Shown here: positions 6,040 through 11,145 of the stretch, piece by piece | Layout: each line of letters opens with the position of its first letter | How positions within the stretch are numbered: the stretch's first letter is position 1 | Assembly: GCA_900549705.1 (NCBI GenBank) | Contig: URPI01000064.1 | Coordinates: forward strand, 1-11,145 | Direction of reading: 5' to 3' | Length of the DNA stretch: 11,145 nt | Origin: an uncultured Eubacteriales bacterium | Lineage (GTDB): Bacteria > Bacillota > Clostridia > Oscillospirales > Oscillospiraceae | Translations under genes and position numbers: made by a program | The notes under the pieces: model-generated | Seen by the model: only the letters and a program-made list of their open reading frames with translations | Told to the model about the DNA's origin: nothing | Databases searched by the model: none

Positions 6040-7692
6040 ATGAAGAAGAAAATTTTAGCGTTCATTCTTGCGGCAGCCATGCTGCTCTCCCTGTCGGCCT
6101 GTGCAAAGGACACCCCGCAGAATCCGGGTACGGAGGCAAATGCCGCCCCTGCGCAGACGGAGAATAACCCGTCCGCAGAGACGCCGGATACTCAGGAACC
6201 GGTTGAGATCACCTTCTGGCATTCTTACAGCGAAGGTGAGGAAAAAATCTTTACGGAGAGCGTTCTGACTGCGTTTGAACAGCAGTACCCGAATATCAAG
6301 GTAAACGCCATCCGGATGCCCTATGAGGGGCTGGACGAGCAGCTGATCACCGCCGTTACAGGGGATGCTGCCCCGGATGTGATCCGTCTGGATCTGACAT
6401 GGGTTTCCCAGATGGCAAAGCTGGGTGCTCTGGAATGTCTCAACGATTATGCAGAGTTTGACGACATATCCGCCGGCATTATGCCCGGCTCCATGAGCAC
6501 CACACTTTACAAGGGGCAGAATTACGGCCTTCCCCTCAATGCCAACACCACCGTTGCCGTATATAACAATGCAGTGCTTCAGGAGTATGGCTTTGACGCA
6601 CCGCCTGAGACGCTGGATGCGCTGATGGGTGCTCTGGACAAAACCGACCCCGCTGAGGAAAAATGGCTGTTTGCCGTGTCCGGCTCCTATAACTGGGCGA
6701 TGCTCCCGTTTATCTGGACCCTGGGCGGTTCCGTCACCGACGGGGATTATACGACGGCTTCCGGCTATCTGAACGGAGCGGACACGGTGAAGGCGCTGGA
6801 TACCATCGTGGGATGGTACAAGGACGGCGTCATTGGCCCCGCCATTATGGGAGAGCAGCCCGATGGATGGGGCGGCATTGAAGCCGGAAACTATACGATG
6901 ATCGTGGAAGGCCCCTGGTTCTTCAGCTCTGAGGACAAGCTCGACACCTATACGCCGGCGCTGATGCCCTCCGTGGACGGCCGGAGCATCTCCATTGTAG
7001 GCGGCGAGGACATCGTCATGACCTCGACCAGCAGCAAAAAGGACGCGGCCTGGACCTTTATGAAGTTTATGCTGGAAGATGCACAGCAGGTTGCCATGGC
7101 GGGCGCCGGTATGATCCCGGTCACTTCCTCCGCCATGGAAAAGGTGGAGCAGTATCAGAATATCTCTGGTCTCGTGGGACAGGCGCCGTTGGACTATACA
7201 GCGGACAATCTGGATGACGCGGAGCTGGAAAACCCGGTGACGGAGGCCCTGCGGGAATTCTGGCTCAAGCACCGGCTAATCATTCTGCTGACGCTGGCAG
7301 TCCTGCTGGCGGCGGGCATGGTGGGTTTGCTGGTGGGCTGGCTCATCTTCGAGCGGCGCAGGACGAAAAAGCGGAAGGAAGGCTTTTTCGGCGCGGACGC
7401 GGCGGCGTCCATCGACGCCATCTTCCGATACATGATGGACGTGCTGCGCGCCCGCGGCATGGCGGCAAAGAACTGCCCGCCTGCGGACTATGTGTCCTAT
7501 ATGGATGAGGATCTGCGGGAGGAATACCTGACGGCGGCCAGGCTGTGGCAGGAGGCTCGGTTCAGCGGTAAGCCCATGGAGGAGTTGCAGCGCCGGCAGG
7601 TGCTGCGCCTGAAGGACGAGATATGGGAACGCACCTGGCACAGCGCCAGTCTGAAGGAGCGGCTGCGCCTGAAATATGTGGAGTTCCTGTAA
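6040..7692 (+). CDS. Chimeric lipoprotein: ABC sugar solute-binding protein fused to a membrane protein tail
   Basis: GGAGG at 6029-6033 supports ATG 6040 (550 aa); the in-frame TTG at 5941 lies in the leader. A lipoprotein signal (MKKKILAFILAAAML, lipobox LSAC) precedes an Ala/Pro/Asn-rich linker, then a family-1 extracellular solute-binding domain (VEITFWHSYSEGEE; TGDAAPDVIRLDLTW; KKDAAWTFMKFML; MIPVTSSAM) to about residue 380. Such proteins normally end some 30-40 residues later; here the sequence instead turns into an acidic stretch (LDYTADNLDDAELENP), a membrane helix (about 413-435), a basic ERRRTKKRK anchor and a cytosolic domain ending LWQEARFSGKP...ERLRLKYVEFL. That tail resembles the C-terminus of bacterial transglutaminase-type membrane proteins. 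No permease genes follow. The simplest reading is a deletion that joined two genes in frame; an assembly error is possible. Confidence 0.85.
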   Translation: MKKKILAFILAAAMLLSLSACAKDTPQNPGTEANAAPAQTENNPSAETPDTQEPVEITFWHSYSEGEEKIFTESVLTAFEQQYPNIKVNAIRMPYEGLDEQLITAVTGDAAPDVIRLDLTWVSQMAKLGALECLNDYAEFDDISAGIMPGSMSTTLYKGQNYGLPLNANTTVAVYNNAVLQEYGFDAPPETLDALMGALDKTDPAEEKWLFAVSGSYNWAMLPFIWTLGGSVTDGDYTTASGYLNGADTVKALDTIVGWYKDGVIGPAIMGEQPDGWGGIEAGNYTMIVEGPWFFSSEDKLDTYTPALMPSVDGRSISIVGGEDIVMTSTSSKKDAAWTFMKFMLEDAQQVAMAGAGMIPVTSSAMEKVEQYQNISGLVGQAPLDYTADNLDDAELENPVTEALREFWLKHRLIILLTLAVLLAAGMVGLLVGWLIFERRRTKKRKEGFFGADAAASIDAIFRYMMDVLRARGMAAKNCPPADYVSYMDEDLREEYLTAARLWQEARFSGKPMEELQRRQVLRLKDEIWERTWHSASLKERLRLKYVEFL

Positions 7693-7710
7693 GAGAAGGG
7701 AGAAACCGAT

Positions 7711-8712
7711 ATGAAAGTATGGAAAAGATCGCTGCCGGTATGGCTGCTGACACTGGTCATGCTGCTGACCGCCTGCGGCACGCCGTCTCAGCCCGACCAG
7801 CCGGACGGTACAGAAACTTGGCGCGAGGCATATGAGGAAACCGGCGCCTATTTGCAGGCACAGACCGCACCAACGGCGGGCTCCATCGGCGGCGAATGGG
7901 CGGTGATCGGCCTGAGCCGTGCGAGGCTTCTCAGTGATGAGACTGCGCAGAGCTATGAGCAGACGGTAGAGGACTATGTCAAGCAGGCAGGTTCCGTGCG
8001 GCTGCACCACGCGAAATCCACCGAGAACTCCCGCACCATCTTGGGCCTGACGGCTGCTGGATATAATGCCGCCAACGTGGCGGGCGTTGATCTGACGGCG
8101 GGCCTAACCGACATGGCCTATCTGCGGGCACAGGGTACCAACGGCCCCATCTGGGCGCTGATCGCGCTGGACTGCCATGGCTACGATATTCCCCGGTGCG
8201 CCGATGGCGAGGAGCAGACCACCCGCGAGGGACTGGTGGCGGAGATTCTCTCCTATCAGTGCAGCGACGGCGGCTGGGCGTTGATGGGCGACGAATCCGA
8301 TGTGGACATGACCGCCATGGCCCTGACATCTCTGGCCCCTTATCAGGAGGAGACAGACGTCAGCACGGCAGTTGACGCGGCGCTGACCTATCTGTCCGAT
8401 GCCCAGCAGGCCGATGGCGGCTTCATGAGCTGGGGCGCGGCCAACAGCGAGTCCTGCGCACAGGTCATCGTGGCTCTGACGGCGCTGGGCATTGATCCCG
8501 CAGCGGACAGCCGCTTCGCAAAAAACGGCGCGTCCCCGCTAGACGGCCTGTGCGCCTTTGCCTGCGAGGGCGGCGGCTTCCGTCACAGCGATGAGCAGAT
8601 GGAATCGGACGGTATGGCTACCGAGCAGGGCTTCTACGCACTGGCCGCCTACGACCGCTTCCGGCAGGGCCAGACACGCCTGTTCGACATGACGGATATT
8701 GAGGTGAAGTGA
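7711..8712 (+). CDS. Prenyltransferase/squalene-oxidase-like repeat lipoprotein (intrinsic-factor alpha-domain-like)
   Basis: AGAAGGGAG (7693-7701) precedes the ATG, 18 bases after the chimera's stop. The 333-aa product has a lipoprotein signal with lipobox LTAC (Cys22), so it should be anchored outside the membrane. Its body is built of repeated alpha-helical hairpins with Gly/aromatic turns: SIGGEWAVIGLSRARL, SDGGWALMGDESDVDMTAMAL, ADGGFMSWGAANSESCAQVIVAL, and GGGFRHSDEQMESDG...FYALAAYDR. These match prenyltransferase/squalene cyclase repeats, which form an alpha/alpha barrel. Catalytic DxDD of cyclases is not evident, so a ligand-binding role is more likely. The next gene encodes a DUF4430 lipoprotein; the two folds are the two domains of intrinsic factor and transcobalamin, suggesting corrinoid or other small-ligand capture. 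The fold is well supported, the ligand is inference. Confidence 0.85.
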   Translation: MKVWKRSLPVWLLTLVMLLTACGTPSQPDQPDGTETWREAYEETGAYLQAQTAPTAGSIGGEWAVIGLSRARLLSDETAQSYEQTVEDYVKQAGSVRLHHAKSTENSRTILGLTAAGYNAANVAGVDLTAGLTDMAYLRAQGTNGPIWALIALDCHGYDIPRCADGEEQTTREGLVAEILSYQCSDGGWALMGDESDVDMTAMALTSLAPYQEETDVSTAVDAALTYLSDAQQADGGFMSWGAANSESCAQVIVALTALGIDPAADSRFAKNGASPLDGLCAFACEGGGFRHSDEQMESDGMATEQGFYALAAYDRFRQGQTRLFDMTDIEVK

Positions 8713-8713
8713 T

Positions 8714-9304
8714 ATGCGGCGATCCAAACCCCTGTGCACATTGCTTCTGGCACTGCTCCTGCTGCTCTGTGCCGCCTGTGGGCAACAGGCACAGCCGGAG
8801 GATACCGGCGACAAGGATCAGTACATGACCGACCCTGTGCCGGAGGGAAAACCGGCTCCTGTAGAGCCGCAGGACAGCGATGTGGATGCGGACACAAAGT
8901 ATACCTGCACTATATCCATCTCCTGCGAGACGATTTTGGACAATATGGATAAGTGTGCTAAGAGCAAGAAAGCCCTTGTACCGGAGGACGGTATCATCCT
9001 TCCAGCCACAGAGGTAACGTTCAGCGACGGCGAAAGTGTCTACGATGTACTGCAGCGTGTCTGCAAGGCAAATAAGATACACATGGAGTCCAGCTTTACG
9101 CCGGTGTATAACAGTGCCTATATCGAGGGTATTCACAATCTGTACGAGTTCGATGTAGGGAAGCTCTCCGGCTGGATGTATGCCGTCAACGGATGGTTTC
9201 CTAACTACGGCTGCTCCCGCTACCAACTGAAGAACGGCGATGTGGTGGAGTGGTGCTATACCTGCGATCTGGGAGAAGATCTCGGCAGTGGTATGGGAGG
9301 ATAA
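8714..9304 (+). CDS. DUF4430 lipoprotein (intrinsic-factor beta-domain-like)
   Basis: The ATG lies one base after the previous stop, with GAGGTGAAG (8701-8709) as ribosome binding site inside the upstream gene, so translation is coupled. The 196-aa product has a lipoprotein signal with lipobox CAAC (Cys22), then an acidic Pro-rich linker to about residue 55. The folded part reads YTCTISISCETILDN, TEVTFSDGESVYDVLQRVCK, YIEGIHNLYEFD, and SGWMYAVNGWFPNYGCSRYQL followed by KNGDVVEWCYT. This order is the DUF4430 signature, and it parallels the C-terminal beta domain of human intrinsic factor/transcobalamin. In gut Firmicutes such genes are often found beside ECF-type transporter genes (from memory); none follows here. 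Likely role: extracellular ligand binding with the preceding protein. Domain call is strong, ligand unproven. Confidence 0.88.
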   Translation: MRRSKPLCTLLLALLLLLCAACGQQAQPEDTGDKDQYMTDPVPEGKPAPVEPQDSDVDADTKYTCTISISCETILDNMDKCAKSKKALVPEDGIILPATEVTFSDGESVYDVLQRVCKANKIHMESSFTPVYNSAYIEGIHNLYEFDVGKLSGWMYAVNGWFPNYGCSRYQLKNGDVVEWCYTCDLGEDLGSGMGG

Positions 9305-9362
9305 TGGAGGCACCAGAATATAGAGAACGCTGATATAGGAAGCGGAGTTCCCGGAACACATT

Positions 9363-9387
9363 GGCCTCTGGAGATATTCGAGAGGCC
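9363..9387 (+). repeat. Perfect 7-bp hairpin after the lipoprotein operon
   Basis: GGCCTCT (9363-9369) pairs with AGAGGCC (9381-9387) across an 11-base loop. It lies between the DUF4430 stop and the strong terminator. No T-run follows, so it is probably an mRNA structure or a protein site. I see no gene in 9305-9566. Confidence 0.4.
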
Positions 9388-9420
9388 GCCTAACCATGCG
9401 ACCAGACAACACAACAAAAC

Positions 9421-9470
9421 GGACAAAAAGCCAAGGATGGCCCTTTGCGGCCATCCTTGGTTTTTTGTCC
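9421..9470 (+). terminator. Strong intrinsic terminator, bidirectional type
   Basis: CCAAGGATGGCC (9431-9442) pairs perfectly with GGCCATCCTTGG (9449-9460) over loop CTTTGC. The flanks GGACAAAAAG and TTTTTTGTCC extend the stem to 22 pairs with one G-T wobble, and supply a T-tract on the + strand and, through the A-run, one on the minus strand. It closes the lipoprotein operon and insulates it from the recombinase region. Confidence 0.88.
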
Positions 9471-9566
9471 GCTTTTCATTATGCGGATACCAATTTCATT
9501 GCCGTGCCCCACCGTTTTCACCATTTGAGAAATCTTTAGGAGTTTTGATGAAACGGAGGTAGCGAA

Positions 9567-9848
9567 ATGCACTTTGACCGAAAATCATATGGGGCAAGGA
9601 TCCGGCAGCTGCGGATCAGCAAGAGGCTCACACAGGAACAGCTTGCGGAGAAAATGCACGTGACCGGAACTTACATCGTGAAAATTGAAAGCAGCCAAAG
9701 GACTGGTTCTGTTGAGCTTGCAGTGGAGCTGGCAAGCTGTTTTGGTATTTCGCTGGACTATCTCTTGCTGGGCACGGAATGTAATGACAAGAAACGACTC
9801 CTGCAAACCGTGATAGCATTCCTTTCTGAACTGGAGGCAGGCGTTTGA
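9567..9848 (+). CDS. XRE-family HTH transcriptional regulator
   Basis: GGAGG (9555-9559) precedes the ATG by seven bases. The 93-aa protein is essentially one HTH domain: GARIRQLRISKRLTQEQLAEKM at residues 9-30, recognition helix region VTGTYIVKIES, then SVELAVELASCFGISLDYLLLG, as in Cro/C1-type repressors. A short C-terminal helix (KRLLQTVIAFLSELEAG) may serve dimerisation. Small XRE regulators of exactly this design commonly sit before serine recombinase genes of Clostridia mobile elements and control their excision; that role is inferred from its position here. Confidence 0.92.
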   Translation: MHFDRKSYGARIRQLRISKRLTQEQLAEKMHVTGTYIVKIESSQRTGSVELAVELASCFGISLDYLLLGTECNDKKRLLQTVIAFLSELEAGV

Positions 9849-10330
9849 AACCTGACAAAGAGGGTAAGAAACCTGCCATCTTGTCTCTGTTGCAGCGAGA
9901 TCGTCCGAGGTACAATTACACCAGAGCCAATGATAACGGCTTGATTGTACCTTGAAAAACGCCGGCACAACACCGGCCATATCCGGCAACTGGATCACAT
10001 CAGCAGATGAGCCTCCGTGAGAAAGAGGACAGCGATGCGGAGAACGCGCCATGACCACCTGCACGGGAGCTTCCCGTGTCAATGCAGGTCCCAGATCGGA
10101 AGGTGCCCAGCGATACCCGTTCATCCAAAAGCAGCCGCGGCAGGCTGCCTCGCCATGACCTCATCTGTCTATAATGGTACTTCTGCATAGCGATACATGC
10201 AAAACATCGGTGCAGCTCGGAGCGATCCTCGGAGGGGTGCAATTCCCATGTGCGGCGCCAGCCGCAGACCAGTTGACCGCCCGCCAGTCCGGGAAGTAGT
10301 GTCGAATAGGACTGGACAAACGACAGAAAC

Positions 10331-10367
10331 GGCGTGGGCCGTTCCGGAAAACCGGGGCGGCCCCGCC
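10331..10367 (+). repeat. Long GC-rich stem-loop
   Basis: GGGCCGTTCCGG (10336-10347) pairs with CCGGGGCGGCCC (10352-10363) across an AAAA loop, the two inner T residues pairing with G. GGCG (10331-10334) and CGCC (10364-10367) lengthen it to 16 pairs with one bulged T. There is no T-tract, so it is not a standard terminator. It runs directly into the third CGCCATGACC copy. Confidence 0.7.
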
Positions 10368-10379
10368 ATGACCTTTGCC

Positions 10380-10478
10380 TGATGGCAGAAATGCGGGTGC
10401 TGCACTTTCCCTCCCCCTCACATACCTACTACCTATACCCCATTACCTCTTACCGCAGCACCCGCGTTTGTGCCATCA
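10380..10478 (+). repeat. 24-bp inverted repeat around a 51-base loop without G
   Basis: The arms are 10380-10403 (ending GCGGGTGCTGC) and 10455-10478 (beginning GCAGCACCCGC); 22 of 24 positions are complementary. The 51 bases between (10404-10454) contain only A, C and T on this strand, with runs such as CTCCCCCTC and CTACTACCTATACCCC. The right arm ends 12 bases before the AAGGAG of the 47-codon ORF. Possible roles are a recombinase or relaxase site, or a leader hairpin. Confidence 0.7.
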
Positions 10479-10502
10479 GAAAACGGATATAAGGAGAAAA
10501 CT

Positions 10503-10646
10503 ATGCGGGATAAGAACGTTGATTTTTGCGGCATTTTGAATCTTTTGGCCGCGCTGAAGCGAGCCGGTTTTCCCAAGACGGAACTGGAGCAAGTCGCTGT
10601 GCGTATCGCCGTGCAGACCGGTGCGACGATCCCTATTTCTTTCTGA
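10503..10646 (+). CDS. Small ORF upstream of recombinase, function unknown (47 aa)
   Basis: AAGGAG (10491-10496) lies six bases before the ATG and the frame runs 47 codons to TGA. The product (MRDKNVDFCGILNLLAALKR, then AGFPKTELEQVAVRIAVQTG and ATIPISF) is mostly helical with one Cys and no signal peptide. The spacing, ribosome binding site and position between the leader structure and the recombinase argue for a real gene. I recall similar short proteins before recombinases in Clostridia elements but know no function. It could act as a regulator or directionality factor; that is speculation. Confidence 0.6.
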   Translation: MRDKNVDFCGILNLLAALKRAGFPKTELEQVAVRIAVQTGATIPISF

Positions 10647-10723
10647 ATTTCTTCGCAAAAAGCAGTAGCTTTACAGTGGCGGTTGTGGTATGTTGTGTTG
10701 CTACAAGGAGGAGGTGAGCGGCC

Positions 10724-11145
10724 ACGGAAGAAAAAAAGATCAACGGAAACCTTGCCCTGGATGGCAAGGAGCGACGGGTCATCAGGATCGAGGCCACCCA
10801 TGAGAGGGATGCACAGAAGCTGCGGGTGGCAGCTTACTGCCGGGTCAGCTCATCCTCGGAGGATCAACTCAATTCCTTCGCAGCGCAGAACATCCACTAT
10901 ACACAGTACATCATGGAACATGAGGACTGGCGGCTGGTGGACATCTACGCCGATGAGGGCATCACCGGCACCTCGGTGGAGAAACGGGAGGATTTCAAAC
11001 GGATGCTGGCCGACAGCGGACGCGGACTCATTGACCGTATTCTGGTCAAGTCCATCTCCCGCTTTGCCCGCAACACGGCGGAGTGTCTGGAGGCCATTCG
11101 GCAGTTCCGAGCCAACGGCACGACCATCTTCTTCGAGAAAGAAAA
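10724..11145 (+). CDS. Large serine recombinase, N-terminal part (runs off window; apparent ACG start)
   Basis: An open frame begins after the TGA at 10715-10717 and continues to the window end (140 codons seen). The product after the start reads EEKKINGNLALDGKERR, then LRVAAYCRVSSSSEDQL, the resolvase-type active site with the catalytic Ser expected at residue 42. It goes on with DEGITGTSVEKREDFKRML and KSISRFARNTAECL, the conserved Arg-containing helix of serine recombinases. This is the catalytic domain of the large serine recombinases that excise and integrate mobile elements; the DNA-binding part lies beyond the window. The Shine-Dalgarno GGAGGTGA (10710-10717) is perfect and six bases before ACG (10724), with no ATG, GTG or TTG in frame until 10826, inside the first core strand. 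Identity is certain; the ACG start is inference. Confidence 0.9.

Larger units (their letters stand above)
9849..10502 (+). ncRNA. Hairpin-rich non-coding region before the recombinase (unassigned structured RNA or DNA)
   Basis: About 650 bases carry no convincing gene but at least seven good inverted repeats in series: AGGTACAAT/ATTGTACCT (9908-9916/9944-9952) with inner AGCC/GGCT; GCCGG/CCGGC (9961-9965/9973-9977); ACCTGCA/TGCAGGT (10057-10063/10083-10089) enclosing CACGGGA/TCCCGTG; GCAGCC/GGCTGC (10131-10136/10143-10148); TGCGGC/GCCGCA (10251-10256/10261-10266); CCAGTCC/GGACTGG (10284-10290/10309-10315); and a 12-pair stem at 10336-10363. The decamer CGCCATGACC occurs three times. A TATAAT at 10170-10175 lacks a -35. 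I could not match the region to a known RNA family. It may be a transcribed structured RNA, a leader controlling the recombinase, or a DNA transfer or recombination site. Confidence 0.5.

Noticed and set aside
6055..7272. 405-codon minus-strand open frame across the solute-binding gene
   Set aside because: It is antisense to a clearly recognisable protein, its translation is His/Arg/Gly-rich with no domain pattern, and it arises from GC-rich codon bias of the real gene.
9304..9333. Nine-codon ORF overlapping the DUF4430 stop (TAATG)
   Set aside because: Too short to judge; it could be the stump of a lost operon gene but nothing in the sequence shows it.
8618..9454. 278-codon minus-strand open frame across the DUF4430 gene and terminator
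   Set aside because: It reads through the complement of a recognised domain and of the terminator hairpin, and shows no family features.
10051..10158. 35-codon ORF starting at the first CGCCATGACC copy
   Set aside because: No ribosome binding site, low-complexity translation, and it overlaps strong hairpins.
10201..10370. Possible cobalamin riboswitch, prompted by GGGGTGCAATTCCC and GC-rich stems and by the corrinoid-like lipoproteins
   Set aside because: The diagnostic AAAGGGAA and GCCACTG-type boxes are missing and the region lies downstream of, not before, the lipoprotein genes.
9849..10502. Group II intron remnant or CRISPR array
   Set aside because: No GTGYG-type 5' end, no recognisable domain V and no reverse transcriptase; no regularly spaced direct repeats with spacers.
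10526..10717. 63-codon ORF in the recombinase frame ending at TGA 10717, as a readthrough leader
   Set aside because: It begins at an internal ATG in a different frame from the better-supported 47-codon ORF, and there is no sign of a readthrough or recoding context.

Overview
The window looks like an accessory stretch of a Gram-positive gut Clostridia-type genome (Oscillospiraceae/Lachnospiraceae-like). The evidence is strong GGAGG-type ribosome binding sites, three lipobox lipoproteins, a Mob/Pre-type mobilization protein, and a large serine recombinase preceded by an XRE regulator. Everything is on the + strand. Base composition is mosaic: the defence block (about 1.1-5.7 kb) and the gap after it are visibly AT-richer than the lipoprotein block (about 6.0-9.3 kb).

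Layout. (1) 1-1036: the 3' end of a Mob/Pre plasmid-mobilization protein, then a small conserved-type protein of unknown function. (2) 1049-3958: a complete restriction-modification operon. It has a TTGAAT-17-TATAAT promoter embedded in repeated TGGGGAAA elements, a C5-cytosine methyltransferase with an N-terminal ribbon-helix-helix-like domain, an EcoRII-type endonuclease, and a Vsr mismatch endonuclease. The three genes abut or overlap. Family resemblance points to a CCWGG/CCNGG-type recognition site. (3) 4035-5665: an overlapping pair, an XRE-HTH/ImmA-IrrE-type metallopeptidase and a PIN-domain (DUF4411-like) protein, probably a toxin-antitoxin module. (4) 5666-6039: a non-coding junction with a repeated TTGATAG heptamer, then a promoter carrying a perfect 14-bp operator-like palindrome. 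(5) 6040-9304: three lipoprotein genes in tight succession. The first is an in-frame chimera of a sugar-type ABC solute-binding protein with the membrane and cytosolic tail of another protein. The second is a prenyltransferase-like alpha/alpha-repeat lipoprotein and the third a DUF4430 lipoprotein. The last two together resemble the two domains of animal intrinsic factor/transcobalamin. A bidirectional-type terminator closes the block. (6) 9567-11145: an XRE regulator, about 650 bp of highly structured non-coding DNA, a 47-residue ORF, and the 5' part of a serine recombinase that has no ATG/GTG/TTG start at the expected place but a perfect Shine-Dalgarno followed by ACG.

How it fits together. 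Mobilization and recombinase genes lie on either side of defence cargo (restriction-modification plus toxin-antitoxin, both of which stabilise the DNA that carries them) and of a lipoprotein operon that seems to have lost neighbours. There are no sugar permeases after the solute-binding protein and no transporter after the DUF4430 gene. The most unusual items are the RHH-methyltransferase with its repeat-flanked promoter, the solute-binding-protein chimera, the split intrinsic-factor-like pair, and the hairpin-rich region before the recombinase.
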